Notes under the pieces: model-generated | The model's input: the letters and a program-made list of their open reading frames with translations, nothing else | What the model was told of the DNA's origin: nothing | Database searches by the model: none | Assembly (NCBI RefSeq): GCF_000974425.1 | Contig: NZ_CP010429.1 | Location: 5,565,501-5,629,500 of the forward strand | Direction of reading: 5' to 3' | Source of the DNA: Spirosoma radiotolerans | GTDB taxonomy: Bacteria; Bacteroidota; Bacteroidia; Cytophagales; Spirosomataceae | DNA length: 64,000 nucleotides | Position numbers and translations under genes: made by a program | Shown here: one piece after another, positions 34,285 to 42,552 of the stretch | How the letters are laid out: the number at the start of each line of letters is the position of its first letter | How positions within the stretch are numbered: the first letter of the stretch is position 1

Positions 34285-34773
34285 ATGAAACCCCGTTCCC
34301 CCAAGCCCAAGCAAATTATTGGCATGACCGATCTGGTCGATTTTCCGGATCTGGGCTTGTTCGATATACAGGCGAAAGTCGATACGGGTGCGTTTACGTC
34401 GGCGCTCCATTGTAAAGATGTCCGGCTGGTAAAATCGGGATTGAAAACAAAGCTAAGTTTCTGGTTAATCGACAAAACGGGGCTACCAGCCCGAAAATTT
34501 CGCAGCGACCACTTCAGCCAGCGGATGATCCGGAACTCGTTTGGGGTGGCCGAATTACGGTATGTCATAACAACCCGTATCGTTTTATTCGGACGAACCA
34601 TTCGGGCAGAGTTTACTCTGGCTGACCGCGAACAACTAAAAAACCCTGTACTTTTGGGCCGAAAACTGCTCCGAAATCGATTTATCGTCGATGTGTCCGA
34701 GAAAAATCTGTCATACGAAGCCAAAATCGCCCGTAAAGCCTACACGTTAGCGACGCAGCCAGCAAACGAATAA
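34285..34773 (+). CDS. RimK-associated retropepsin-like protease (ATP-dependent Zn protease family)
   Basis: 162 residues. The aspartyl protease signature D33-T-G-A36 (AKVDTGAFTSALH) and the strand block NPVLLGRKLLRNRFIVDVS define the small retropepsin-like family usually annotated as ATP-dependent zinc protease; neither ATP nor zinc motifs are seen. Members are typically encoded next to RimK-type ATP-grasp ligases, as here, 54 bases upstream. Likely role: cleaving peptide tags added by the ligase (inference). The earlier in-frame starts lie in a 41-bp hairpin and were rejected. Confidence 0.88.
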   Translation: MKPRSPKPKQIIGMTDLVDFPDLGLFDIQAKVDTGAFTSALHCKDVRLVKSGLKTKLSFWLIDKTGLPARKFRSDHFSQRMIRNSFGVAELRYVITTRIVLFGRTIRAEFTLADREQLKNPVLLGRKLLRNRFIVDVSEKNLSYEAKIARKAYTLATQPANE

Positions 34774-34827
34774 ACCGCTCACCCCTACTCGCTGACAACT
34801 ACTCACGAATAACTGATCACTGAATCA

Positions 34828-35736
34828 ATGCGAATTGCCATTTTATCGGCCAATCCGAACTTATACTCGACGCAACGACTGCTCGAAGCCGCCAATCGGC
34901 GTGGCCATGAGGGCGTCCTTGTGAACCACCTGAACTGCCACGTCATGATTGAAGGCGGTAAACCCTCTGTGCTCTACGAAGGCAAGGAATTAGACTCGTT
35001 CGATGCAATTGTACCCCGCATCGGAGCTTCGGTAACGGACTATGGATGTGCGGTTGTCCGGCAGTTCGAGATGATGAATGTCTTCACAACGGGCAAATCG
35101 CAGGCAATCATGCGATCCCGCAACAAGCTCCGCAGTTTGCAGGTACTCTCGAAAGCGGGCGTTGGGTTGCCCAAAACCATGTTCGCCAATCACCCTAAAA
35201 ACGGCGACATTACGCAACTCATTCACCTCGTTGGCGGCCCGCCCGTTGTCATCAAATTGCTGGAAGGCACTCAGGGCATTGGCGTCGTACTCGCCGAAAC
35301 AACCAAAGCCGCCAAGTCGACCATCGAAGCGTTTTATGGCCTGAAAAAGAATGTATTGGTGCAGGAATTCATTGCTGAAGCCAAAGGGTCCGATATTCGG
35401 GCGTTTGTGGTGGGTGGCCGCGTGGTAGGGGCCATAAAGCGACAGGGGCTGGAGGGCGACTTCCGCTCCAACCTGCATCGAGGAGGCAACGCCGTTGCGG
35501 TCGAGCTGACCCCGCACGAAGAACAAACCGCCATTGCTGCTGCCCGCGCCCTCGGCCTGAAAGTGGCTGGTGTCGATATGCTTCCCTCCGACCGGGGCCT
35601 TCTGGTACTGGAAGTCAATTCGTCTCCAGGGCTGGAAGGCGTCGAAAATGCTACCGGCATCGACGTTGCCGCGCAAATCATCGCCTACATCGAAGACAAA
35701 ATTCGCACCGACGAAGGCGACACGGTAGGAGTTTAA
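34828..35736 (+). CDS. rimK: RimK-type alpha-L-glutamate ligase (ATP-grasp)
   Basis: 302 residues. RimK hallmarks are visible: [21 protein letters not shown] at the start, [35 protein letters not shown], then the ATP-grasp core [47 protein letters not shown] and the metal-binding [14 protein letters not shown]. RimK adds glutamates to the C-terminus of ribosomal protein S6 in enterobacteria; here the target may differ. It follows the retropepsin-like gene by 54 bases and is followed by an unknown gene across an imperfect hairpin. Confidence 0.93.
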   Translation: MRIAILSANPNLYSTQRLLEAANRRGHEGVLVNHLNCHVMIEGGKPSVLYEGKELDSFDAIVPRIGASVTDYGCAVVRQFEMMNVFTTGKSQAIMRSRNKLRSLQVLSKAGVGLPKTMFANHPKNGDITQLIHLVGGPPVVIKLLEGTQGIGVVLAETTKAAKSTIEAFYGLKKNVLVQEFIAEAKGSDIRAFVVGGRVVGAIKRQGLEGDFRSNLHRGGNAVAVELTPHEEQTAIAAARALGLKVAGVDMLPSDRGLLVLEVNSSPGLEGVENATGIDVAAQIIAYIEDKIRTDEGDTVGV

Positions 35737-35814
35737 TGAAGAATGTTGAGTGAATGGTTAAGAATAAATAATTTTACTAGTTCCTACCCTCTATTATTCA
35801 TTTCACATTCTTCA
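35737..35814. repeat. Imperfect inverted repeat after rimK
   Basis: TGAAGAATGT (35737-35746) pairs perfectly with 35805-35814, and pairing continues inward with mismatches for about 10 more bases. It begins directly after the rimK stop codon and ends 6 bases before the next start, like other gene-boundary hairpins here. Confidence 0.65.
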
Positions 35815-35820
35815 CTGAAA

Positions 35821-36375
35821 ATGCCCGCTCTCGATCCTGATCTCAAAAAAGCCATCGTTCGAATGTCGGGCGGGGAGAAAGATAAATTACTGCTTCGGCT
35901 GATCGCGAAAGATGCGGTATTGACCGAAAAGCTTCAATTTGAGCTGGTTGAAGAGGGCAAAACCATTGACGAACGGCGCAGCCTGATTCGGGAGTTCATT
36001 GATCGGACCTCCAGGCTGCATGCCGACACGCCCGGCTGGCTGATGATGGACATGCGAACCGCCAGCGGTTATATCAGCCGTCACCTTAAAGTCACTAAAG
36101 ACAAATATGGCGAAGTTGAATTGATGCTGTGTATGCTCAATACCTTCTACGAGCACAACGCCCACCTGTTGCAGAAGTACAATTCCCGCTCCGACAAAGC
36201 TGCCGAATACATTGCCAAACGCACCGATCAGGTGTTGAAAAAAGCGCTTAAGCTCGACCCTGATTATCATATCGAGTTTGCCGATGAGATCAATAAACTA
36301 CTCAGTTGGGTGCATTATACCGCCCCTGCGCACTACGCCCGGCAATTAGGTCTACCCAAAGAGTGGCAGGTCTGA
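35821..36375 (+). CDS. Conserved-looking helical protein, function unknown
   Basis: 184 residues, charged and mainly helical, without signal or membrane segments. Recognisable stretches are PDLKKAIVRMSGGEKDKLLL, FIDRTSRLHADTPGWLMMDM and the end SWVHYTAPAHYARQLGLPK. I do not recognise the family. It follows rimK in the same direction and may belong to that operon. Its last 56 bases (36320-36375) are repeated at 36923-36978 beyond a toxin-antitoxin module, with differences almost only at third codon positions; see the separate entries. Confidence 0.8.
   Translation: MPALDPDLKKAIVRMSGGEKDKLLLRLIAKDAVLTEKLQFELVEEGKTIDERRSLIREFIDRTSRLHADTPGWLMMDMRTASGYISRHLKVTKDKYGEVELMLCMLNTFYEHNAHLLQKYNSRSDKAAEYIAKRTDQVLKKALKLDPDYHIEFADEINKLLSWVHYTAPAHYARQLGLPKEWQV
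36320..36375 (+). repeat. Direct repeat, copy 1 (3' end of the host gene)
   Basis: 56 bases covering the last 17 codons and stop of the unknown gene. Copy 2 at 36923-36978 has the same length and about 50 identical positions. The period is 603 bases and the copies bracket the toxin-antitoxin module. Confidence 0.9.
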
Positions 36376-36411
36376 GATTTATAATTTATAGTTGATAAAA
36401 ACGTCAAGACC

Positions 36412-36651
36412 ATGATTACTGCTGATCTGAAGTCAATTTTACATGAGCAAATTGACCGCCTTGAAGACCCACAAGACGTTCAGGACCTGCTCTTGACCGT
36501 AAGTGAGTTTGTCAGCCAGCGTACGAATATCTTTACCGAAACACCAGCCTTGCTTGCCCAATTGGAACAAGCGTTAGCCTCAGTTCAGTCGACTAAGTTG
36601 ACAACCCACGACCAAGTGGCCAGCGAAGCAAAACAATGGATTACACAGTAG
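36412..36651 (+). CDS. Antitoxin-like protein of a ParE/RelE-type module
   Basis: 79 residues, acidic and helical (LHEQIDRLEDPQDVQDLLLT, later EQALASVQSTKLTTHDQVAS). No DNA-binding motif is certain. The start lies 36 bases after the host gene stop. Its last 16 bases overlap the start of the toxin frame, the usual antitoxin-before-toxin order. It would neutralise the ParE-like toxin by direct binding. Because the toxin frame is broken, the antitoxin may now be a remnant. Confidence 0.72.
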   Translation: MITADLKSILHEQIDRLEDPQDVQDLLLTVSEFVSQRTNIFTETPALLAQLEQALASVQSTKLTTHDQVASEAKQWITQ

Positions 36652-36922
36652 TCTGGTCGGAGGCAGCAAAAGAAAACTACCGGCGTATTGCCTTATACTT
36701 ATTGGATGCATTTGGTTTCGCAATAGCCGACCGGTTTACAGATACAATCAGTAGCAAACTGCGTATTCTAGAAACAATGCCCTTTATCGGACGGCGACTC
36801 GACACCTTAATGGCTGTTCGAAGCTGCCCCTTCAGCCTTATAACATGATCTATTATGCTGTGGTTGAACGGCAGGTTATCATCCTGAATATTCTTGATAG
36901 CCGAACGAGCGTCGTGTCTTAG
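36636..36922 (+). pseudogene. ParE/RelE-family toxin gene, frameshifted
   Basis: The first frame encodes MDYTVVWSEAAKENYRRIAL, then FGFAIADRFTDTISSKLRIL and MPFIGRRLD, typical of ParE. It stops early at 36848 with a foreign tail. From about 36818 another frame continues KLPLQPYNMIYYAVVERQV and IILNILDSRTSVVS to a stop at 36920-36922, which is the expected ParE C-terminus. Adding one base near CGAAG (36819-36823) would restore one open frame of about 95 codons. So a one-base deletion is likely; sequencing error or recoding are alternatives. Confidence 0.85.
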
Positions 36923-36978
36923 CCGCCCCTGCGCACTACGCCCGGCAATTGGGTTTACCTAAAGAGTGGCAGGTATAG
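36923..36978 (+). repeat. Direct repeat, copy 2 (orphan 3' end of the host gene)
   Basis: It begins one base after the toxin stop and encodes PAHYARQLGLPKEWQV plus a stop (TAG instead of TGA) in a frame with no start of its own. Compared with copy 1 the codons differ as TTA/TTG, CTA/TTA, CCC/CCT and GTC/GTA: all synonymous. Confidence 0.9.
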
Positions 36979-37050
36979 GCCACTGTTTGGCGAACACCAC
37001 ACCCCTTTGGTGTGTTATGTAGCTATACCCACCAATCAATTTGCTGACGT

Positions 37051-37962
37051 ATGAATCAAACTGTTTTAATAACAGGCGGCACTGGCTCTATTGGTCGTCG
37101 CCTAACGCAAATGCTCAGACAGGAAGGCTACCAGGTGTCCTTGTTGAGTAGGTCGCCCAAGTCTATTCCGGATGTGCGTGTGTATCAGTGGGATATCAAA
37201 AAGGGGCATATCGACCCGCAGGCCATTGCCACAGCCGATCATATCATTCATTTAGCTGGTGAAGCAATCGCCGATGAGCGCTGGTCAGACCAGCGGAAAG
37301 AAGACATTCTAAACAGCCGCACCCAATCGACTGACTTACTGGTGCAGGCACTGGCGAAGAACCCACATCATGTAAAATCGTTTGTGGGTGCTTCGGCGAT
37401 TGGTTATTACGGGGGCGACACCGCCGACCGGCCGCTTACGGAAACCAGTCAGGGTGGGTCCGACTTTCTGGCTCAGGTGGTGCGAGCCTGGGAGCGTTCG
37501 GAAGAGCAAATAGCCGCACTCGGTATTCGTACCGTAAAGCTTCGAATTGGGGTGGTGCTGATGGCGGAAGGAGGAGCGTTGCCCAAATTGGCGCAGCCCA
37601 TTCGGCTGGGCGCAGGTGCACCTATCGGTTCGGGTCAGCAATACATTTCCTGGATTCACCTCGACGACCTGTGTCGATTATTCAGTCGGGGACTTTCGGA
37701 CGAAACCTGGCAGGGCGTTTACAACGCGGTTGCTCCCAATCCCGTTACCAACGAAACCTTGACACGGGCTATTGCCGGGGTGCTTCACCGGCCTATTTTG
37801 TTGCCTAATATTCCAAATTTTGCCATTAAACTGCTCTACGGCGAAATGGCAATTGTTGTCACCGGTGGCAACTACGTGCTCAATAAACGAATCGCCGACG
37901 AGACAGACTTTGTCTATCAGCATTCCGATTTGAAAACGGCACTGCAGGATTTATTAACGTAA
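37051..37962 (+). CDS. TIGR01777 family NAD-dependent epimerase-like protein
   Basis: 303 residues of the extended SDR fold. The cofactor site is ITGGTGSIGRRL near the start; HLAGEAIADERWSDQRKEDI and SRTQSTDLLVQAL are typical of the YfcH/SulA-like TIGR01777 family, followed by FVGASAIGYYGG, LRIGVVL and YISWIHLDDLCRLF. Cytoplasmic; the substrate of the family is unknown. It converges with the enolase-superfamily gene, separated only by a 34-base perfect palindrome. A short stretch after the direct repeat (36979-37050) separates it from the toxin-antitoxin module. Confidence 0.92.
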   Translation: MNQTVLITGGTGSIGRRLTQMLRQEGYQVSLLSRSPKSIPDVRVYQWDIKKGHIDPQAIATADHIIHLAGEAIADERWSDQRKEDILNSRTQSTDLLVQALAKNPHHVKSFVGASAIGYYGGDTADRPLTETSQGGSDFLAQVVRAWERSEEQIAALGIRTVKLRIGVVLMAEGGALPKLAQPIRLGAGAPIGSGQQYISWIHLDDLCRLFSRGLSDETWQGVYNAVAPNPVTNETLTRAIAGVLHRPILLPNIPNFAIKLLYGEMAIVVTGGNYVLNKRIADETDFVYQHSDLKTALQDLLT

Positions 37963-37963
37963 A

Positions 37964-37997
37964 CGTAGCGTGGTGCGGCATGCCGCACCACGCTACG
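37964..37997. terminator. 34-base perfect palindrome between convergent genes
   Basis: CGTAGCGTGGTGCGGCA is followed at once by its exact reverse complement, giving 17 bp with no extra loop. It occupies nearly the whole gap between the stops at 37962 and 38004, so it can end transcription from both sides. Confidence 0.8.
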
Positions 37998-38003
37998 AAC
38001 TTA

Positions 38004-39440
38004 TTAACTCCACTCACGGTCGGCCGAATCTTTTGTATTCCAGATTTCGGTTGGCGCAAACCAGGTAGCGCCTTTTTTGAGAAATTTCTTGGCAACATCC
38101 TCATTCAGTTCAACGCCCAGGCCAGGCTTGTCGGGCACTTTAACAAAGCCTTTCTCAACGATTGGCTTCATGCCCGTAACCAAGTCTTCCCAACCAGCCA
38201 CGTCAACTCCATGGTGTTCAAGGGCTACGAAATTCTCGGTAGCAGCCGCACAGTGCACGTTAGCCATCATCGAGATGGGCGAACCGGCAAAGTGCATGGC
38301 CATGGGAATCCCTTTTTCTTCCGCATAATCGCCAATCTTCTTGGTTTCGAGCAAACCGCCTGACGTAGCCAGATCGGGGTGGATCATGTCGATGGCTTTC
38401 GCGTCTATGAGTTTAATAAATCCTTCTTTGAGGTAGATATCTTCGCCCGTCAGAGTTGGGGTATCAATAGCGTCGGTAATCTGTTTCCATTGGTCGGTAT
38501 AGAACCAGGGCACGAGGTCTTCGAGCCAGGCTAGTCGGAATGGTTCCATAGCCTTACCAATCTGGATAGCTGTGTTCACGTCGAAGTGGCCAAAGTGATC
38601 GGCCGCCAGGGGTGTATCGTAGCCGACGATGTCGCGCACTTTCCCTACGTGTTCGACCAATCTATCGAGGCCTTTTTTGGTGACCTGAATACGGGTAAAT
38701 GGATGCTTTGTGTTGGCATAGTTACCAAGCTTACCCGACTCTCTGTCATTCCATTGCTGCTTTACGCTCCAATTGTTAGCATTTACGAGCATACCCGGCT
38801 GATCGGCCAGCATCCCGATGCCGAAGTCCATTTTCAGGAAGGTATAACCCTGATCCCGGCGCTTCTTCATGTTTTCGGCAAACCCTTCGTAAGTGTTGGC
38901 CTCGGGTGTATCGGCATACAGCCGGATAAAGTCGCGGTATTTGCCCCCCATTAGTTGATACGCCGGGACGTTATAGGCTTTTCCGGCTAAATCCCAGAGT
39001 GCCATTTCAACGCCACAAACACCCCCGGCCGCACGGCTGTGGCCACCAAACTGCTTGATCTGCTTAAAAATCTGCTCTACGTTACAGGGATTCTTGCCCA
39101 GCAAACGGCTTTTCAGCATCAGCGCATAATTGGCGCTGGCTCCATCGCGTACCTCGCCCCAACCTACAAGCCCCTGGTTGGTGTCGATCCGAATAATTGG
39201 ACTACTAAAGGGTACGCCGTTCAGCACGGCAACCCGCATGTCTGTGATTTTCAGATCGGCGGGTTTTGAGTCACGAGGCACTTTTTGGGTGATGTATTCC
39301 ATTTCCTGTTCGGCAGCATACGCGGTCTGCTTATCGAACATGAAACCAAGAGATAAGCCGCCTAAGCCAGCATTTCGCAAAAAGTCACGGCGGTCAGACG
39401 ATTTATCGGAGGCCGACAATCGGGAGAAAATGTTCTTCAT
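38004..39440 (-). CDS. Enolase-superfamily protein (mandelate racemase/muconate lactonising type), Tat-exported
   Basis: 478 residues. SDRRDFLRNAGLGGLSLGF (about residues 15-33) is a twin-arginine signal. The capping domain begins at ITDMRVAVLNG with IIRIDTNQGLVGWGEV. The barrel carries FLKMDFGIG as the likely catalytic lysine motif and metal ligands in PLAADHFGHFD, AWLEDLVPWF and LTGEDIY, then MAMHFAGSPISMMANVHCAA near the end. It would be a periplasmic dehydratase or racemase of a sugar acid. The specificity is not readable. Two exported RraA-like genes lie divergently upstream. Confidence 0.9.
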   Translation of the reverse strand: MKNIFSRLSASDKSSDRRDFLRNAGLGGLSLGFMFDKQTAYAAEQEMEYITQKVPRDSKPADLKITDMRVAVLNGVPFSSPIIRIDTNQGLVGWGEVRDGASANYALMLKSRLLGKNPCNVEQIFKQIKQFGGHSRAAGGVCGVEMALWDLAGKAYNVPAYQLMGGKYRDFIRLYADTPEANTYEGFAENMKKRRDQGYTFLKMDFGIGMLADQPGMLVNANNWSVKQQWNDRESGKLGNYANTKHPFTRIQVTKKGLDRLVEHVGKVRDIVGYDTPLAADHFGHFDVNTAIQIGKAMEPFRLAWLEDLVPWFYTDQWKQITDAIDTPTLTGEDIYLKEGFIKLIDAKAIDMIHPDLATSGGLLETKKIGDYAEEKGIPMAMHFAGSPISMMANVHCAAATENFVALEHHGVDVAGWEDLVTGMKPIVEKGFVKVPDKPGLGVELNEDVAKKFLKKGATWFAPTEIWNTKDSADREWS

Positions 39441-39713
39441 GGCAAAAAAGGATTCAGGAGTTTATGGTGTTAATTGACAGTTTTTGCTCCAGGCTTACCC
39501 CCTATCAGGCAGGACGGATTACTACAACTTTTCCGATAGTTACATAAGTCTGTTTATAGCAGTATTTTACTTATGCTCACGTCTTTTTGACTAAAATTCC
39601 CTTAAAAACCCGTCTTCCGTTCATGCAAAAAGTGATGCTATATCCGCAGTGCACACTGCCTACTCAATCGAGCACGTCCTTGTCTCCTCAACTCATTAAC
39701 CTTTACTAACATC

Positions 39714-40652
39714 ATGCTAAAAAAAACGTTACTAATCGCTACGGCCATTACCCTTATGGGCGGCTTTGTAGCCCAGGCCCAACGCGTAGGCTCATCACCA
39801 GAATACGTTAAAGCGCTGACGGCCAACTGGAAAGGCGAACGCTTCCCCGACGGTCGGCCCAAGATTCCGGATATTGTTCTGGAACGGCTGGCCAATTGCA
39901 CGCTGGAGCAAATCTGGGGTTATCTGGGCCAGAAAGGGTACCGAAATCAGGTCGAGAAAAACTGGATCATCCTCAAACCCGGCGAGACCATGACCGGGCG
40001 TGCCGTTACGGCTCAGTTCATGCCGACCCGCCCAGACCTCGATAGCCTGGTACGGTCGCAGGGTAAAGCGGAAGGCCGCTCCCAGAAAGGAGGTATCAAT
40101 ATCTGGCCAATTGATGTACTGACAAAAGGCGATATTTATGTAGCGGATGGGTTCGGTAAAATTAAAGATGGCACCCTGATTGGGTCGAGCCTGGGCAATG
40201 CCATTTACGGCAAAACCGGAAAGGGCGTTATCTTCTACGGATCAGTACGGGATATGCAGGAACTCAAGGATACCAAAGGCTTCAATGCCTGGGTGAAGGG
40301 CCATGATCCGTCTTACATCAAAGACATGACGCCGACTTCCATCAATGCCCCAATTCGAATTGGTGATGTGACGGTAATTCCCGGCGATGCGGTGTTTGCC
40401 AATGAATACGGCACCGTATTTATTCCGTCTCACCTCGTAGAAGGACTAGTCTCGGCCTCCGAAATGACGGCTCTCCGCGACGAATTCGAACGGGTACTTT
40501 TGCAGCAAGGCAAATACCCATCGGGTGAGATTCATGGCGACTGGTCCGACAAAATCAAAGGGGAATTTAGAACCTGGGTTGGCAAATATCCTAAGAAGCT
40601 AGCCATAACCGATAAGGACCTGGAGGCTTATTTGGCCAAAGAAGGGCATTGA
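39714..40652 (+). CDS. Exported RraA-family protein 1
   Basis: 312 residues with a signal peptide (MLKKTLLIATAITLMGGFVA). The RraA/aldolase fold is seen in GRAVTAQFMPTRPDLDSLV, DIYVADGFGKIKDGTLIGSS, GKGVIFYGSVRDMQELKDTK, PIRIGDVTVIPGDAVFANEY and VFIPSHLVE. The G-x-x-x-G and RD positions correspond to metal and oxoacid binding in 4-hydroxy-4-methyl-2-oxoglutarate aldolases. The export signal is unusual because known RraA-type enzymes are cytoplasmic. A paralogue follows, and the divergent gene is a Tat-exported enolase-superfamily enzyme. Confidence 0.88.
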   Translation: MLKKTLLIATAITLMGGFVAQAQRVGSSPEYVKALTANWKGERFPDGRPKIPDIVLERLANCTLEQIWGYLGQKGYRNQVEKNWIILKPGETMTGRAVTAQFMPTRPDLDSLVRSQGKAEGRSQKGGINIWPIDVLTKGDIYVADGFGKIKDGTLIGSSLGNAIYGKTGKGVIFYGSVRDMQELKDTKGFNAWVKGHDPSYIKDMTPTSINAPIRIGDVTVIPGDAVFANEYGTVFIPSHLVEGLVSASEMTALRDEFERVLLQQGKYPSGEIHGDWSDKIKGEFRTWVGKYPKKLAITDKDLEAYLAKEGH

Positions 40653-40678
40653 TTTCGTTTATACGTCGTAAATTGGCC

Positions 40679-40747
40679 CGTTGCCGAATCGTAAATAGCC
40701 ACCGCGGAGCTACTACCCACGTGTCTGTTTCTTACGGTTCGGCAACG
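40679..40747. repeat. Hairpin between the two RraA-like genes
   Basis: CGTTGCCGAATCGTAA (40679-40694) pairs with 40732-40747 at 15 of 16 positions. It lies in the 141-base gap between the paralogues. Confidence 0.75.
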
Positions 40748-40793
40748 TTCGATTTTAGGCTTACTCACTTACCTCCATTAATTAACCGGACGA

Positions 40794-41726
40794 ATGAAAT
40801 TCAGAATTGCGTTTTTAGTATCGTGTATTACCGTATTCTGTACGGATCACTCCTTACGGGGACAAACCATCCCGAAAGACGAACTGGTCTTTTTAACCTC
40901 CGAGTGGAAAGGCGATCGGTTTCCGGATGGGCGTCCGAAAATTTCGGACGATCTGGTCGAACGGGCTAAACACATTGGCATTGATGATGCCTGGACGGTC
41001 TTAAAAAATGAAGGCTATACCAACCAATTTGAAGGAAACTGGAAATTGATACACGACGACGTGCCGGTTACAGGCCGGGCCGTAACCGCTATGTTTATGC
41101 CCAGCCGACCAGATGTCGAGAAAACGATTAAGGAACGGGGTATTTCTAAACAAGGCCGCAAAGGCAACACCAACACCTGGCCCATCGAAATACTGACCAA
41201 GGGCGATGTCTATGTGGCCGATGCTTTCGGCAAAATTGGCGGGGGAACGCTTATGGGCGCTACTCTGGGCAATGCCATTTTCAGCAAAACCGGCAACGGA
41301 GTCGTTTTTAATGGGGCAGCCCGAGACTTGCAGGAACTTCAGAACATTAAGGGGTTCAATGCCTTTGTTCGTGATTTTCATCCGTCCTTTCTGGAAGAGA
41401 TGGTTTTGATGGGTCTGAATGCGCCCATTCGCATAGGCAGCGTGATGGTGTTGCCCGGCGATCTGGTCATCGCTCAGCGGGAGGGGGTCCTGTTCGTACC
41501 TGCGCATATGGCCGAGCAGGTTGTCAGCACAGCCGAGTTTGTGACTCGGAAGGACCAGTTTGGCTTCGAAATGGTTAAATCGGGGAAGTACACCACCGGT
41601 CAAATCGACAGCCAATGGACCGATGAGATCAAAACGAATTTCCTTGCCTGGCTTGGTAAGCACCCTGAACTGGGCAGTATGACCAAACCGGAATTAGACA
41701 AAGTGATGAGCAAACGAACCTGGTAG
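40794..41726 (+). CDS. Exported RraA-family protein 2
   Basis: 310 residues, clearly paralogous to the preceding gene over its whole length: GRAVTAMFMPSRPDVEKTI, DVYVADAFGKIGGGTLMGAT, GNGVVFNGAARDLQELQNIK, PIRIGSVMVLPGDLVIAQRE and VLFVPAHMAEQVV. A signal peptide (MKFRIAFLVSCITVFCTDHS) is likely. In place of the first copy's GSVRD it has GAARD, keeping the Arg-Asp pair. Periplasmic aldol cleavage or a related step on an oxoacid is possible; the substrate is unknown. A stem-loop follows the stop. Confidence 0.88.
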   Translation: MKFRIAFLVSCITVFCTDHSLRGQTIPKDELVFLTSEWKGDRFPDGRPKISDDLVERAKHIGIDDAWTVLKNEGYTNQFEGNWKLIHDDVPVTGRAVTAMFMPSRPDVEKTIKERGISKQGRKGNTNTWPIEILTKGDVYVADAFGKIGGGTLMGATLGNAIFSKTGNGVVFNGAARDLQELQNIKGFNAFVRDFHPSFLEEMVLMGLNAPIRIGSVMVLPGDLVIAQREGVLFVPAHMAEQVVSTAEFVTRKDQFGFEMVKSGKYTTGQIDSQWTDEIKTNFLAWLGKHPELGSMTKPELDKVMSKRTW

Positions 41727-41744
41727 GAACGGGCAGAAGCCATT

Positions 41745-41796
41745 GAGTAATCAAGCATACGGATGTGTGAAAACGTTCTTCGTTGCTTGATTACTT
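41745..41796 (+). terminator. Stem-loop after the second RraA-like gene
   Basis: GAGTAATCAAGCA (41745-41757) pairs with 41784-41796 at 12 of 13 positions plus one G-U, 18 bases after the stop. Confidence 0.6.
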
Positions 41797-42320
41797 AAGC
41801 CGGATTTGTGTTTACATACATTAAGCCCTGGCCAAATTGATACACTAAGTTTATAGTTTTGCCGATTTTATCAATATTTAATATAATAAATTAATCATTC
41901 AATAAATTATCAGATGGAGTAATTCGATTGAGTTGTTACCAGTGTTGATTTTTTGATTAAAAAACTTAAAAATACTTTAAAAAACATACAAATTCTATTG
42001 ATATATTACTCATATCCATCTACAGTATATATTTAAATAATTATAAAGTAAATCCACATAGTGAAAGTATACGGCACCTACCGCTTGCTAAATATGAAGA
42101 CATGAAACGGGTTAAAGAGGGGCTAATGAAAAATTATAACAATATTGAATAAATACAAATATGCTTTATTTTAAGTATTTGACTGAATGGTACTATTCAC
42201 TGATTATGAATCAATTAAACAACAGAAAAAATTTATTTTATATTATTTACAAGAAAAATTTGTACAATTTAATGATATCTAAATAAATCTAAACTATCGT
42301 TCCGATAGATAAGCTACATA

Positions 42321-42350
42321 TTGATTTTATAGTTTGTCACTATACCTTTG
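42321..42350 (+). promoter_or_regulatory. Bacteroidota-type promoter, TTG-N19-TACCTTTG
   Basis: TTG at 42321-42323, exactly 19 bases, then TACCTTTG at 42343-42350, fitting the -33/-7 consensus TTG-N19-TAnnTTTG. Expected start of transcription is near 42357. It could drive the curlin cluster through a 630-base leader, or a short RNA ending at 42554. Confidence 0.65.
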
Positions 42351-42470
42351 ATTCATCCAAACGCGAAAGCTGTATCACTTGCTCTGAAAGTTTGACTTAA
42401 CAGCAAGTATTAACAAGGCTCACGTTAACTATCCACTTGACTATGCTAACACATTTCTCTCCCTACTTTA

Positions 42471-42498
42471 TCCGCAATTGTCAAGACTCCATTGCGGA
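42471..42498. repeat. 8-bp hairpin TCCGCAAT/ATTGCGGA
   Basis: Perfect 8-bp stem with a 12-base loop in otherwise gene-free DNA, 24 bases before the terminator-like hairpin. Confidence 0.6.
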
Positions 42499-42521
42499 TC
42501 TTAGTTTGTCTGTATTATCTC

Positions 42522-42552
42522 AAATAATCACCTGATTCTACGGTGATTATTT
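42522..42552 (+). terminator. Intrinsic-terminator-like hairpin in the curlin leader
   Basis: AAATAATCACC (42522-42532) pairs perfectly with 42542-42552 around a 9-base loop, followed by TTATCAATTTTTC. No gene ends upstream for more than 790 bases, so it must serve either a short RNA or attenuation of the curlin leader. Confidence 0.6.

Noticed and set aside
36412-36978. Simple tandem duplication of the host gene end
   Set aside because: A plain duplication would not place a TA module between the copies or give synonymous-only differences; kept as an alternative only.
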